From Methylosinus sp. PW1 (GTDB lineage Bacteria > Pseudomonadota > Alphaproteobacteria > Rhizobiales > Beijerinckiaceae): a stretch of 64,000 nucleotides of DNA. Position numbers and translations under genes: made by a program. Where the stretch lies: positions 1,240,001 to 1,304,000 of the forward strand of contig NZ_JQNK01000009.1 of assembly GCF_000745215.1 (NCBI RefSeq), read 5' to 3'. The first letter of the stretch is position 1. Each line of letters begins with the position of its first letter. Positions 45,742 through 56,835 of this stretch are shown in pieces. The notes under the pieces are model-generated. The model searched no databases. It had not been told where the DNA came from and saw only the letters and a program-made list of their open reading frames with translations.

Positions 45742-46128
45742 TTAGGCTTTCGCCGGCGTTTCGACTTCGCGGACGATGATCGTCAGATTCGCGAAGGGCT
45801 TCTCGATGCGGCTCGAGCGGCCGCGGGCGCGCGCCGCGAAGCGCCGCATCACCAGCGACTTGCCGACAAAGGCCTGCGCGACGATCAGATCGTCCACGTC
45901 GAGACCGTGATTGTTCTCGGCGTTGGCGATCGCGCTCTCGAGGGTCTTCTTCACCTCGTGAGCGATGCGCTTGCGCGAGAACTCGAGATCGGCGAGAGCG
46001 CGATCCACCTTCTTGCCGCGGATGAGCTGGGCGAGAAGATTGAGCTTCTGCGGGGAGACGCGCAGCGTGTTGGCGACGGCTTTCGCCTCATTGTCGGCCA
46101 GCGCGCGCGGATTGCTCGGCTTGGACAT
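45742..46128 (-). CDS. rplV: 50S ribosomal protein L22
   Basis: 128 residues: [40 protein letters not shown] and [18 protein letters not shown] [20 protein letters not shown] forming the loop that lines the exit tunnel. The start at 46128 (MSKPSNP) lies 5 bp after rpsS; the longer frame upstream overlaps rpsS and is discarded. Confidence 0.96.
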   Translation of the reverse strand: MSKPSNPRALADNEAKAVANTLRVSPQKLNLLAQLIRGKKVDRALADLEFSRKRIAHEVKKTLESAIANAENNHGLDVDDLIVAQAFVGKSLVMRRFAARARGRSSRIEKPFANLTIIVREVETPAKA

Positions 46129-46133
46129 GTTCG

Positions 46134-46412
46134 TCAGCCCCTCTTCGACTTCTTGTCCGCCGCATGACCATGGAAGGTCCGCGTCGGAGAGAATTCGCCG
46201 AACTTGTGCCCGATCATGTCTTCGCTGACAGACACCGGCACATGCTTGTGGCCATTGTGCACGCCGAAGGTGAGACCCACGAACTGCGGCAGAATGGTGG
46301 AGCGGCGGCTCCAAATCTTGATGATATCGCTGCGTCCCGAGCCGCGCGCGGTCTCCGCCTTCTTCAGCAGATAGCCGTCGACGAACGGGCCTTTCCAGAT
46401 AGAGCGAGCCAT
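46134..46412 (-). CDS. rpsS: 30S ribosomal protein S19
   Basis: 92 residues, standard length: [40 protein letters not shown] and [20 protein letters not shown]. Head protein near the A site. Three bases separate it from rplB. Confidence 0.97.
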   Translation of the reverse strand: MARSIWKGPFVDGYLLKKAETARGSGRSDIIKIWSRRSTILPQFVGLTFGVHNGHKHVPVSVSEDMIGHKFGEFSPTRTFHGHAADKKSKRG

Positions 46413-46415
46413 GGA

Positions 46416-47255
46416 TCAGCCCTTCTTCTTCTTGGCGTGCCGCGAGGACACGATGAATTTGTCGGTCTTCTTGTTCGTGCGGGTCTTCTTGCCCTTGGTC
46501 GGCTTGCCCCAGGGCGTGACCGGATGACGGCCGCCCGAGGTGCGGCCTTCGCCGCCGCCGTGCGGATGGTCGACCGGGTTCATGGTGACGCCGCGGTTAT
46601 GCGGGCGACGGCCGAGCCAGCGCGAACGACCCGCCTTGCCGAGCGAGATGTTCATGTGATCCGGGTTCGACACCGCGCCGATGGTCGCGAAGCACTGACC
46701 ATGAACGAGGCGCTGCTCGCCCGAGTTCAGGCGAATGATCACATAACCCTGATCGCGGCCGACGATCTGCGCATAATTGCCCGCCGAGCGCGCGATCGCG
46801 CCGCCCTTGCCGATCTTGATCTCCACATTGTGGACGATCGTGCCGACCGGAATATTGCCGATCGGCATGGCGTTGCCGGGCTTCACATCGACCTGAGCGC
46901 CCGAGATCACCTCGTCGCCGACCGAAAGACGCTGCGGCGCGAGAATGTAGGACAGCTCGTCATCCGCATAACGGATGAGCGCAATGAAGGCGGTGCGGTT
47001 CGGATCATATTCGATCCGTTCCACCTTGCCGACGACATCGAGCTTGCGGCGCTTGAAGTCGACGAGGCGATAGGCCTGCTTATGGCCGCCGCCGCGGAAG
47101 CGCACGGTCACGCGCCCATTATTGTTGCGGCCGCCCTTGGAGGTCTTGCCCTCGGTGAGGGTTTTGACGGGCTTGCCCTTGTAGAGATCGCTGCGGTCGA
47201 CGATGACGAGCTGACGAAGGCTCGGCGTGACCGGCTTGAATGTCTTCAGCGCCAT
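46416..47255 (-). CDS. rplB: 50S ribosomal protein L2
   Basis: 279 residues: [47 protein letters not shown]-type [34 protein letters not shown] and the catalytic-centre loop [20 protein letters not shown], whose His is near the peptidyl-transferase site. Highly conserved, no anomalies. Confidence 0.98.
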   Translation of the reverse strand: MALKTFKPVTPSLRQLVIVDRSDLYKGKPVKTLTEGKTSKGGRNNNGRVTVRFRGGGHKQAYRLVDFKRRKLDVVGKVERIEYDPNRTAFIALIRYADDELSYILAPQRLSVGDEVISGAQVDVKPGNAMPIGNIPVGTIVHNVEIKIGKGGAIARSAGNYAQIVGRDQGYVIIRLNSGEQRLVHGQCFATIGAVSNPDHMNISLGKAGRSRWLGRRPHNRGVTMNPVDHPHGGGEGRTSGGRHPVTPWGKPTKGKKTRTNKKTDKFIVSSRHAKKKKG

Positions 47256-47277
47256 GGTTTTGTCCTCGAGCCTGCCT

Positions 47278-47574
47278 TTAGAGTCCCGTCGTCACGTCGA
47301 TCTTATGGCCTTCGGCCAGTGTGACGACCGCCTTCTTCACATCCGACTGGCGGCCGCGCACGCCCTTGAAGGCGCGCAGCTTGCCCTTGCGCAGCAGCGT
47401 GTTGACGGCCTCGACCTTCACGTCGAAAAGCCCCTCCACAGCCGCCTTGATCTGCGGCTTGGTGGCGGTCTTGGCGACATTGAAGACCACTTTGTTCTGC
47501 TCGGAAGCGATCGTCGCCTTCTCGGTGATGACCGGGGAGACGATCACGTCGTAATGGCGCACATCCTTGCTCAT
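47278..47574 (-). CDS. rplW: 50S ribosomal protein L23
   Basis: 98 residues: [40 protein letters not shown] and [20 protein letters not shown]. Exit-tunnel docking protein for trigger factor. Overlaps rplD by 4 bp (ATGA). Confidence 0.97.
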   Translation of the reverse strand: MSKDVRHYDVIVSPVITEKATIASEQNKVVFNVAKTATKPQIKAAVEGLFDVKVEAVNTLLRKGKLRAFKGVRGRQSDVKKAVVTLAEGHKIDVTTGL

Positions 47575-48194
47575 TTCAGGCGCGCCTCCAGCGCATCGAT
47601 CGCCGCGCGGGTCAGCACCAGCTTCTCCCGGCGCAGAATGTCATAGACATTGACGCCCTGGACCGGCAGCACGTCGATCCGCGGCAGATTGCGCGCAGCC
47701 AGCGCGAAATTGGCCTGCGGCTCCGCGCCGTCGATGATGAGCGCGCTGGAAAGCCCGGTCTTGTCGAAACCGGCCTTGAGCAGCTTGGTCTTCGGCTCGG
47801 TGAGCGAAGCGCTCTCCCAGACGATGATGGCGCCGTCCTTGGCCTTGGCCGAGAGCGCGTGCTTCAGAGCGAGAACGCGCACCTTCTTGGGCAGGTCGTG
47901 CTCGTGACTGCGCACCACCGGACCGAAGGCGCGACCGCCGCCGATGAACTGCGGCGCGCGCCGCGATCCGTGACGAGCGCCGCCCGTGCCTTTCTGCTTA
48001 TGCAGCTTTTTGCCCGTGCGGGCGACGTCGGCGCGGTTCTTCACCGCATGCGTGCCGGCGCGCCGCTTGGCGAGCTGCCAGCGGATCATGCGGAAGATGA
48101 GATCCTGGCGCGGTTCGAGCCCGAAAATCTCGTCCGCCAGCTCGATCGAGCCGGCATCCTGGCCGTCGTACGACGTGACGCTGATCTGCACCAC
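47571..48194 (-). CDS. rplD: 50S ribosomal protein L4
   Basis: 207 residues: [40 protein letters not shown] and RDVLVIDG-like [21 protein letters not shown]4 also represses the S10 operon in enterobacteria by binding the mRNA leader; a foldable leader exists here between tuf and rpsJ (49293-49385). 3 bp after rplC. Confidence 0.97.
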   Translation of the reverse strand: MVQISVTSYDGQDAGSIELADEIFGLEPRQDLIFRMIRWQLAKRRAGTHAVKNRADVARTGKKLHKQKGTGGARHGSRRAPQFIGGGRAFGPVVRSHEHDLPKKVRVLALKHALSAKAKDGAIIVWESASLTEPKTKLLKAGFDKTGLSSALIIDGAEPQANFALAARNLPRIDVLPVQGVNVYDILRREKLVLTRAAIDALEARLK

Positions 48195-48197
48195 GGC

Positions 48198-48911
48198 TCA
48201 GTCCTCCTTCTTGTCTTCTTGCGCGGCGGGAGCTTCCGCCAGACGGTATTTGCCGGGCTGCGGCGCTTCGGCCGGCAGCGACCGCTTCACCGCGTCGCGC
48301 ACAAAAATCCAGCCGCCGGCATGTCCAGGCACGGAGCCCTCGACCAGCAGCAGGCCGCGCTCGACATCAGTCTGCACGACCCGCAGATTCTGCGTGGTCA
48401 CGCGGTCGACGCCCATATGGCCGGCCATTTTCTTGTTCTTGAAGGTCTTGCCCGGGTCCTGACGGCCGCCGGTCGAACCATGCGAGCGATGCGAGATCGA
48501 CACGCCGTGAGTGGCGCGCAGACCGCCGAAGTTCCAGCGCTTCATCGCGCCGGCGAAGCCCTTGCCGATCGTCGTGCCGGTCACGTCGACGAACTGGCCG
48601 ACGACGAAATGATCGGCCGTGATCTCGGCGCCGACGGGAAGCAGCTCCGTCTCCTCGACGCGAAACTCGGCGAGCTTCAGCTTCGGCTCGACCTTGGCGA
48701 CGGCGAAACGGCCGCGCTCGGCCTTGGAGACGTTCTTCACCTTGGCGTGGCCGATACCGAGCTGCACGGCGGTGTAGCCGTTCTGCTCCTTGGTCCGATG
48801 GGCGACGACTTGGCAGCCGTCGAGCTTCAGCACCGTGACCGGCACATGCTCGCCCGCTTCGGTGAAGACGCGGGTCATTCCGACCTTTTGCGCGATGACG
48901 CCAGACCGCAT
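48198..48911 (-). CDS. rplC: 50S ribosomal protein L3
   Basis: 237 residues: [40 protein letters not shown] and [20 protein letters not shown], which reaches the peptidyl-transferase centre. The C-terminus has an Ala/Glu/Lys-rich tail. The start at 48911 follows GGAAGAG; upstream in-frame codons overlap the rpsJ spacer. Confidence 0.97.
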   Translation of the reverse strand: MRSGVIAQKVGMTRVFTEAGEHVPVTVLKLDGCQVVAHRTKEQNGYTAVQLGIGHAKVKNVSKAERGRFAVAKVEPKLKLAEFRVEETELLPVGAEITADHFVVGQFVDVTGTTIGKGFAGAMKRWNFGGLRATHGVSISHRSHGSTGGRQDPGKTFKNKKMAGHMGVDRVTTQNLRVVQTDVERGLLLVEGSVPGHAGGWIFVRDAVKRSLPAEAPQPGKYRLAEAPAAQEDKKED

Positions 48912-48970
48912 GATCTCTTCCTTCGAAAGGCGCATCGCTCTCGTCGCGAGAGGCGCCCGGTTCATTTTTA

Positions 48971-49279
48971 TTAGAGCTTGATTTCGACGTCGACGCCGGC
49001 GGCGAGATCGAGCTTCATCAGCGCGTCCACCGTTTGCGGGGTCGGATCGACGATATCGAGCACGCGCTTGTGAGTCCTGATCTCGAACTGCTCACGCGAT
49101 TTCTTGTCGATGTGCGGCGAGCGGTTCACCGTGAACTTCTCGATCTTGGTCGGCAGCGGGATCGGACCACGCACCTGAGCGCCCGTGCGCTTGGCGGTGG
49201 AGACGATCTCCTTCGTCGACGTATCGAGAATCCGGTGATCGAACGCCTTGAGGCGAATCCGGATATTCTGTCCGTTCAT
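48971..49279 (-). CDS. rpsJ: 30S ribosomal protein S10
   Basis: 102 residues, standard: [40 protein letters not shown] and [20 protein letters not shown]. Also acts as NusE in rRNA antitermination. First gene of the S10 operon, 111 bp downstream of tuf with a structured spacer. Confidence 0.98.
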   Translation of the reverse strand: MNGQNIRIRLKAFDHRILDTSTKEIVSTAKRTGAQVRGPIPLPTKIEKFTVNRSPHIDKKSREQFEIRTHKRVLDIVDPTPQTVDALMKLDLAAGVDVEIKL

Positions 49280-49292
49280 CAGCGTCTTCCTC

Positions 49293-49385
49293 TTGGACCG
49301 CGAGCCGCGGCGCGCTCTGGGCCGCGAGCCGTGAAGGCTCGCAGGCCGTTTCTACGAATGCGAGGCGCGACGCCCCGCGGTCCAA
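49293..49385 (-). promoter_or_regulatory. Structured tuf-rpsJ spacer (possible S10 operon leader)
   Basis: Outer arms TTGGACCGCG (49293-49302) and CGCGGTCCAA (49376-49385) are perfect complements across 93 bp. Inside them, GCGAGCC/GGCTCGC (49324-49342) forms a second perfect 7-bp hairpin. The RNA could therefore fold as one closed multi-stem unit between tuf and rpsJ. Confidence 0.55.
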
Positions 49386-49390
49386 ATTCC

Positions 49391-50581
<1,191 letters not shown>

Positions 50582-50623
50582 GGCCACACTCCTTTAGAGA
50601 CTGATTCCGCGACGTTGAGACGA

Positions 50624-52699
50624 TCAGGCGTATTTCGCCTGAACCTTCTTCGACTCCGCCTCGGGGACCTGGTCGTAGTGGTCGAATTGCATCGTGTAGT
50701 TCGCGCGTCCCTGGGTGAAGGAACGCAGCTGATTGACATAGCCGAACATGTTGGCGAGCGGCACCATCGCATCGACGACGACCGCATTGCCGCGCATGTC
50801 CTGACCCTGGATCTGCCCGCGCCGCGAGTTGATGTCGCCGATGACCGAGCCCGTATATTCCTCGGGCGTCACCACCTCGACCTTCATGATCGGCTCGAGC
50901 AGCACCGAGCCGCCCTTCTGCAGCGCGTCGCGGAAGGCGGCGCGCGAAGCGATCTCGAAGGCGAGCACCGACGAGTCGACGTCGTGAAAGCCGCCGTCGA
51001 TCAGCGTCGCCTTGACGTCGACGACGGGGAAGCCCGCGAGAATGCCGGACCCCATCACGCTGTTGATGCCCTTCTCGACGCCGGGGATATATTCCTTCGG
51101 CACCGAGCCGCCGACGATCTTCGACTCGAAGACATTGCCGGCGCCGGGCTCGTTCGGCTCGAAAATAATGATGACGCGGGCGAACTGGCCGGTGCCGCCG
51201 GTCTGCTTCTTATGCGTGTAGTCGATCTCGACGCGCTTCGTCAGCCGCTCGCGATAGGCGACCTGCGGCGCGCCGATATTGGCGTCGACCTTATAGGTGC
51301 GCTTCAGAATATCGACCTTGATGTCGAGATGCAGCTCGCCCATTCCCTTCAGAATGGTCTGGCCGCTCTCCTGATCGGTCGAGACGCGGAAGGACGGGTC
51401 CTCGGCGGCGAGCTTCTGGAGCGCGATGCCGAGCTTCTCCTGATCGGCCTTGGACTTCGGCTCGATGGCGATCTCGATGACCGGCTCCGGGAACTCCATG
51501 CGCTCCAGAATCGCAGGCTTCAGAGTGTCGCAGAGCGTGTCACCGGTGCGGGTCTCCTTGAGGCCGGCGAGAGCGACGATGTCGCCCGCATAGGCTTCCT
51601 TGATGTCCTCGCGGTTATTGGCGTGCATCAGCAGCATGCGGCCGACGCGCTCTTTCTTGTCCTTGGTCGAGTTGAGCACGGTGGTGCCCGAGTCGATTTT
51701 GCCGGAATAGACGCGGCAGAAGGTGATGGTGCCGACGAAGGGGTCGTCCATGATCTTGAAGGCGAGCATGGAGAAAGGCTCGCTGTCGGACGGATTGCGC
51801 ACCAGCTCGTCGCCGGTGTTCATGTCCACGCCCTTGATCGCCTCGCGATCGACCGGCGACGGCAAATAGTCGACGACCGCGTCGAGCAGCGGCTGCACGC
51901 CCTTGTTCTTGAAGGCCGAGCCGCAGAACACCGGATGGAAGGCGGTCTGACGAACAGCCTTGCGGACGAGCTTCTTCAGCGTCTCCTCGCTCGGCTCCTG
52001 GCCGTCGAGATAGGCGGCCATGGCGTCGTCGTCGAGCTCGACCGCCGCCTCGATCAGCGTGGTGCGATACTCTTTCGCCTTGTCCAGCAGATCGGCCGGG
52101 ATCTCTTCGTCGTGATATTTCGCGCCGAGACCCTCGTCGTCCCAGACCACCGCCTTCATGCGGACCAGATCGACAATGCCCTTGAACAGATTCTCGGAGC
52201 CGATCGGCAGCTGCAGGCAGACCGGCTTGCCGCCGACCTTGGTGACGATATCGTCGACGCAGCGATAGAAATCGGCGCCGATCTTGTCCATCTTATTGAC
52301 GAAGACGACGCGCGGAACCGCATATTTGTCGGCCTGACGCCACACGGTCTCGGTCTGCGGCTCGACGCCTTGATTGCCGTCGAGAACGCAGACGGCGCCG
52401 TCGAGCACGCGCAGCGAGCGCTCCACCTCGATGGTGAAGTCGACGTGGCCGGGCGTGTCGATGATGTTCAGGCGCTTGCCGTTCCAGAAGGTCGTCGTCG
52501 CGGCGGAGGTGATCGTGATGCCGCGCTCCTGCTCCTGCTCCATCCAATCCATCGTCGCGGCGCCTTCATGCACCTCGCCGATCTTATGGCTCTTGCCGGA
52601 GTAGTACAGAATACGCTCGGTCGTCGTCGTCTTGCCCGCGTCGATGTGGGCCATGATGCCGAAGTTGCGATAGTCTTCGATGGGATGGCTACGGGGCAT
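50624..52699 (-). CDS. fusA: Elongation factor G
   Basis: 691 residues, standard five-domain translocase. G1 [20 protein letters not shown]2/G3 [14 protein letters not shown] and [21 protein letters not shown]4 [13 protein letters not shown], domain [19 protein letters not shown] [20 protein letters not shown]. Between rpsG (35 bp) and tuf (42 bp) in the str order. Confidence 0.98.
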   Translation of the reverse strand: MPRSHPIEDYRNFGIMAHIDAGKTTTTERILYYSGKSHKIGEVHEGAATMDWMEQEQERGITITSAATTTFWNGKRLNIIDTPGHVDFTIEVERSLRVLDGAVCVLDGNQGVEPQTETVWRQADKYAVPRVVFVNKMDKIGADFYRCVDDIVTKVGGKPVCLQLPIGSENLFKGIVDLVRMKAVVWDDEGLGAKYHDEEIPADLLDKAKEYRTTLIEAAVELDDDAMAAYLDGQEPSEETLKKLVRKAVRQTAFHPVFCGSAFKNKGVQPLLDAVVDYLPSPVDREAIKGVDMNTGDELVRNPSDSEPFSMLAFKIMDDPFVGTITFCRVYSGKIDSGTTVLNSTKDKKERVGRMLLMHANNREDIKEAYAGDIVALAGLKETRTGDTLCDTLKPAILERMEFPEPVIEIAIEPKSKADQEKLGIALQKLAAEDPSFRVSTDQESGQTILKGMGELHLDIKVDILKRTYKVDANIGAPQVAYRERLTKRVEIDYTHKKQTGGTGQFARVIIIFEPNEPGAGNVFESKIVGGSVPKEYIPGVEKGINSVMGSGILAGFPVVDVKATLIDGGFHDVDSSVLAFEIASRAAFRDALQKGGSVLLEPIMKVEVVTPEEYTGSVIGDINSRRGQIQGQDMRGNAVVVDAMVPLANMFGYVNQLRSFTQGRANYTMQFDHYDQVPEAESKKVQAKYA

Positions 52700-52734
52700 T
52701 TGAGATGTCCTCGATCAGAGGGCGACGAAAAGGG

Positions 52735-53217
<483 letters not shown>

Positions 53218-53589
53218 TTACTTCGGACGCTTCGCGCCGTATTTCGAACGGCGTTGCTTACGGTCCTTGACGCCCTGCGTGTCGAGCACGCCGCGCAGAA
53301 TGTGATAGCGCACGCCGGGAAGGTCCTTCACGCGGCCGCCGCGGATCATGACCACCGAGTGCTCCTGGAGGTTATGACCCTCGCCCGGAATGTAGCCGAT
53401 GACCTCGAAGCCATTGGTCAGGCGCACCTTGGCGACCTTGCGGAGAGCCGAGTTCGGCTTCTTCGGCGTCGTCGTGTAGACGCGCGTGCAGACGCCGCGC
53501 TTCTGGGGGCAGGCCCCGAGATGGCGGGACTTCTCGCGGTAGGTCTTCGGTTGCCGCGGCTTGCGGATCAACTGGCTGATCGTCGGCAT
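53218..53589 (-). CDS. rpsL: 30S ribosomal protein S12
   Basis: 123 residues: [40 protein letters not shown] (the Lys in TTPKKPN is the classic streptomycin-site residue) and [20 protein letters not shown]. Decoding-centre protein. The start is the canonical MPTISQ; 10 further upstream codons in frame are not used. First gene of the block. Confidence 0.98.
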   Translation of the reverse strand: MPTISQLIRKPRQPKTYREKSRHLGACPQKRGVCTRVYTTTPKKPNSALRKVAKVRLTNGFEVIGYIPGEGHNLQEHSVVMIRGGRVKDLPGVRYHILRGVLDTQGVKDRKQRRSKYGAKRPK

Positions 53590-54077
53590 TCCAGTTCCTT
53601 CGCTCCAGATCAGACGCACGATTTGCGCGCCCGGCGAATTGGCGAATAATCAATACCCCGCCCACGTTCGCTAGAACGCAAGCGAGCTGAGCGCCCTCGG
53701 CCCTCCGGCCCAAGGCGCTCCTCATGCAGAGGACCCCGTTTCCGGGGTCGTGCCTTCCTGGAGGACGCTCGCGCGCCCCATGATTACCAACTGCTTGGCA
53801 GTCTCAGGTGAGGCCGACAGCGTATAAGTTCGAAGGGTCGCGAGCGCGGCGCTTGCGACGACGTGAACTTACTGCCTGTCGAAAGTGGGCGGAACCTAAT
53901 GGCGCGTTACCGCCGCGTCAAGCGCAGATTGTGTCATGTAGAAGAAAATTAGCAGTTCGCGGAAATCGAGGCGAAAGCCGCGCCTTAGAGAGAACGCGAG
54001 CGCAGGCGCGCCCTATTCCCTCCGCGGAAAAGACCGGCTATCGCTGCGGCCACTCCCTTACGAGAAAGAGCCGCACG
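53590..54077. other. Divergent intergenic region between rpsL and mclA
   Basis: 488 bp without a convincing gene. On the rpsL side there is a perfect 7-bp hairpin GACCCCG/CGGGGTC at 53732-53749, likely in the rpsL mRNA leader, and a CGTTC/GAACG stem near 53665-53678. A frame extending mclA upstream to 53808 lacks a ribosome binding site. Both the str-operon and mclA promoters must lie here, but no pair of boxes was clear enough to call. Confidence 0.45.
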
Positions 54078-55121
54078 ATGAAACTCCCCAATCAATTCTA
54101 CCGCCCGCTCGCCATCGGCGCGCCGGCGCCCTTGCGCGAGCTTCCGGTCAAGGTCGAGCGGATGATCCATTTCGTGCCGCCCCATTTGGAGAAGCTGCGC
54201 GCCAAGGTGCCCGAGCTCGTCCGCCAAGTGGATGTGGTGCTCGGCAATCTCGAGGACGCCATTCCCGCCGACGCCAAGGAAGCCGCCCGCAAAGGCTTCA
54301 TCGAGATGGCCAAATCCACGGAGTTCGGCTCCACCGGCCTGTGGACGCGCATCAATTCGCTGAACTCGCCCTGGATTCTCGACGATCTGATCGAGATCGT
54401 CGCCGCCGTCGGCAATAAGCTCGACGTGGTGATGCTGCCCAAGGTCGAAGGCCCCTGGGACATTCATTATCTCGATCAGCTGCTCGCCCAGCTCGAGGCC
54501 CGCAATGGCGTGACCAAGCCCATTCTCATTCACGCCATTCTGGAGACGGCCGAAGGCGTGAAGAATGTGGACGCCATCGCCGCGGCGAGCCCGCGCATGC
54601 ATGGCATCAGCCTCGGCCCGGCCGATCTCGCCGCCTCGCGGGCGATGAAGACGACGCGCGTCGGCGGCGGCCATCCCGATTATCGCGTGCTGGCGGACGC
54701 CGATCCGGGCCAGGGCCTGCGCCCCTCCTATCAGCAGGATTTGTGGCATTACACCATCGCCAAAATGGTCGACGCCTGCGCCTCGGCGGGAATCAAGGCG
54801 TTTTACGGGCCGTTCGGCGATTTCTCCGATTCGCCGGCCTGCGAATCGCAATTCCGCAACGCCTTCCTGCTCGGCTGCGCGGGGGCCTGGTCGCTGCATC
54901 CGACGCAGATCGCCATCGCTAAGCGCGTCTTCTCGCCGGATCCGGCGGAAGTGGCCTTCGCCCGCCGCGTGCTGGAGGCGATGCCGGACGGCACCGGCGC
55001 GGTGATGATCGACGGCCGCATGCAGGACGACGCCACCTGGAAGCAGTGCAAGGTCGTCGTCGATCTCGCCCGTCAGGTCGCCGCCAATGATCCGGATTAT
55101 GCGGCGATCTACGGTTTCTGA
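54078..55121 (+). CDS. mclA: L-malyl-CoA lyase
   Basis: 347 residues of the HpcH/HpaI aldolase/citrate-lyase-beta fold. It cleaves malyl-CoA to acetyl-CoA and glyoxylate in the serine cycle, the formaldehyde-assimilation route of type II methanotrophs. Conserved: [86 protein letters not shown] and a WSLHPTQI segment near the C-terminus. The start at 54078 follows AGAAAGAG. It is away from the main serine-cycle genes, which are not in this window. Confidence 0.92.
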   Translation: MKLPNQFYRPLAIGAPAPLRELPVKVERMIHFVPPHLEKLRAKVPELVRQVDVVLGNLEDAIPADAKEAARKGFIEMAKSTEFGSTGLWTRINSLNSPWILDDLIEIVAAVGNKLDVVMLPKVEGPWDIHYLDQLLAQLEARNGVTKPILIHAILETAEGVKNVDAIAAASPRMHGISLGPADLAASRAMKTTRVGGGHPDYRVLADADPGQGLRPSYQQDLWHYTIAKMVDACASAGIKAFYGPFGDFSDSPACESQFRNAFLLGCAGAWSLHPTQIAIAKRVFSPDPAEVAFARRVLEAMPDGTGAVMIDGRMQDDATWKQCKVVVDLARQVAANDPDYAAIYGF

Positions 55122-55128
55122 GTCCTGC

Positions 55129-55152
55129 GCGCGGGCGGCCGGCCGCCCGCGC
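55129..55152. terminator. Perfect 24-bp GC palindrome after mclA
   Basis: GCGCGGGCGGCC followed directly by GGCCGCCCGCGC, 8 bp after the mclA stop, then TTTAC. The stem is strong and the T-run short, so it is a plausible but weak intrinsic terminator. Confidence 0.55.
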
Positions 55153-55215
55153 TTTACAGCGTTGACGCCAATGGCGGCGCTGCGCTACCGTTTCTATCGG
55201 TATGAAGCGTAACAG

Positions 55216-55563
55216 ATGGCGTCGATCGATATGACGAGAGAATGTAGCGCCAAATTCACGATCGGGCAGGTCGTCAAGCACCGTCGCTATCCGTTCCGCG
55301 GCGTGATCTACGACGTCGATCCCGAATTCGCCAATACGGAAGAATGGTGGCTGTCCATTCCCGAGGAAGTCCGGCCGCGCAAGGACCAGCCCTTCTACCA
55401 TTTGTTCGCCGAGAATTCGGAGACGGAATATGTCGCCTATGTCTCGGAGCAGAATCTCCTGCCCGACAATTCCGGCGATCCGGTGCGCCATCCGCAGGTC
55501 GAGGAGACCTTCGAGCGCTCCTCCGACGGCTATTATCGCGTGAAATCGGCCAAGCGGCACTGA
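55216..55563 (+). CDS. hspQ: Heat shock protein HspQ
   Basis: 115 residues of the hemimethylated-DNA-binding/YccV-like fold: AKFTIGQVVKHRRYPFRGVI, YDVDPEFANTEEWW and QPFYHLFAENSETEYVAYVS. In enterobacteria HspQ modulates Lon and DnaA levels. The N-terminus MASIDMTRECSAKFTIG could alternatively start at the internal Met6. Monocistronic, followed by a dispersed repeat. Confidence 0.9.
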   Translation: MASIDMTRECSAKFTIGQVVKHRRYPFRGVIYDVDPEFANTEEWWLSIPEEVRPRKDQPFYHLFAENSETEYVAYVSEQNLLPDNSGDPVRHPQVEETFERSSDGYYRVKSAKRH

Positions 55564-55654
55564 GACGGCCGCAAGAGAGGCGTCGTTGCTCTGAATTCCC
55601 GGTCGGGCCGCGGCCTGCCGGGCATGACGCCGTCATCTCGAATTCGAACCCACT

Positions 55655-55738
55655 CCGTCATTGCGGGCGAAGCGAAGCAATCCAGAGCCGCGGGGCGGCC
55701 CCTGGATTGCTTCATCGCTGCGCTTCTCGCAATGACGG
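55655..55738. repeat. 84-bp interspersed inverted repeat (CCGTCATTGCG element)
   Basis: Terminal arms CCGTCATTGCG and CGCAATGACGG are perfect 11-bp inverted repeats. Inside them GCGAAGCAATCCAG pairs with CTGGATTGCTTC, so almost the whole element folds back. Elements reading GTCATTGCG-GCGAAGC-AATCCAG are widespread between genes in Rhizobiales-type genomes. Confidence 0.75.
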
Positions 55739-55801
55739 CCGAGGGGACGAGCCCCGGCGCTCGCCCCCATCGGGAGATCGAAACGCCGGCGCCTGCGAAT
55801 G

Positions 55802-56527
55802 TCACTTCCCGGCGGGCGCGGCCGGCTTCTGCTGGCTCTCGAGCTTCTTGCGCTCTTCGTCGGCCTTTTTCTGCAGCTCTTCCTGCAGCTTCTTCTGCTG
55901 CTCCTCGAGCACCTTGGGGTCGACGGGCGGGCCGTCGAAGGACTTGCCGAAGCCCGTCAGCGGCAGAAGGAAGGTCACTTCATTGTTGACCTGATTCTTG
56001 ACCACTATGGTCATCTTGTCGGCTTTCTTCATCTGGTCGATGAGCGCCGTCTTGACCTTGGCCTGCGCGAAGCAGCCATTGGGGAAGCAGATCTCGAACT
56101 CGCCGGCGTCCAACGCGCCTGCGCCGACGGCGAAGCGGAAGCCCGGCTTCAGCAGCAAGCCCGGCGGCAGCAGCAGACGGATGATCTTGCTGTCGTCGCC
56201 CTTGGGATCATAGACGGCGAGCGCCAGCAGAGGCTGATCGGCCTGAGCGCCGAAATCGCGCGTCGTGTAGCAGATTTCCTTCTTCGACTGCTGATCCGCG
56301 CCGCAAACCTTGGTCCACTCCGGCTGCACGGGGACGAGATCGGCCTTGATCGGCCCTTGCGGAGCCTGCTGCTGCGCGGGCGCGGCCGGTTGCGCCGGAG
56401 CCGCGGGGGCGGGAGCCGGCGCCGCAGGCTTGGGAGCCGGCTTCTGCTGAGCCTGCGCCACGCCCGCCGAAACGAGGAGAGCCCCCGTCAGAACCGCAGC
56501 GACGATCCGCGGAAATTGAATTGGCAT
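55802..56527 (-). CDS. Invasion-associated locus B (IalB) family periplasmic protein
   Basis: 241 residues. Signal peptide of about 26 residues, then a Pro/Ala-rich linker (about 27-60), and the IalB domain with its conserved cysteines: WTKVCGADQQSKKEICYTTR, LLLPPGLLLKPGFRFAVGAG, FEICFPNGCFAQAKV and VNNEVTFLLPLTGFGKSFDG. A Lys/Glu-rich coiled tail ends the protein. Despite the name the domain is common in non-pathogenic alphaproteobacteria and its function is unclear. Start at 56527 after GAAAGGACG. Confidence 0.88.
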   Translation of the reverse strand: MPIQFPRIVAAVLTGALLVSAGVAQAQQKPAPKPAAPAPAPAAPAQPAAPAQQQAPQGPIKADLVPVQPEWTKVCGADQQSKKEICYTTRDFGAQADQPLLALAVYDPKGDDSKIIRLLLPPGLLLKPGFRFAVGAGALDAGEFEICFPNGCFAQAKVKTALIDQMKKADKMTIVVKNQVNNEVTFLLPLTGFGKSFDGPPVDPKVLEEQQKKLQEELQKKADEERKKLESQQKPAAPAGK

Positions 56528-56835
56528 AAGTCGTCCTTTCGAGTAGTGCACGATCGAGTGGGCGCACGGGGCGTCATTCGCGCGAGGAAAGAGCCTCTTA
56601 CCTCCCCGTCCTCGGTCTTCGCCCTGGGACGGGGCGAAAGGTAGACGGAGCCTCATACAAAATCGACGCGCCGAATTCCAGCGGCCTGCGCGAGCCTCGA
56701 GCGAGACCGCCCCGCGCCGGGCGGCGAGACGCCCAAGCCTGCGCAGCCCTCGTATTTCCAAGAACATATGTGAATACCCCGAGTCCGTCCAAGACGTCTT
56801 GTCCCGGTCCACCCGCCCTTGAATATGGTCTGCCC

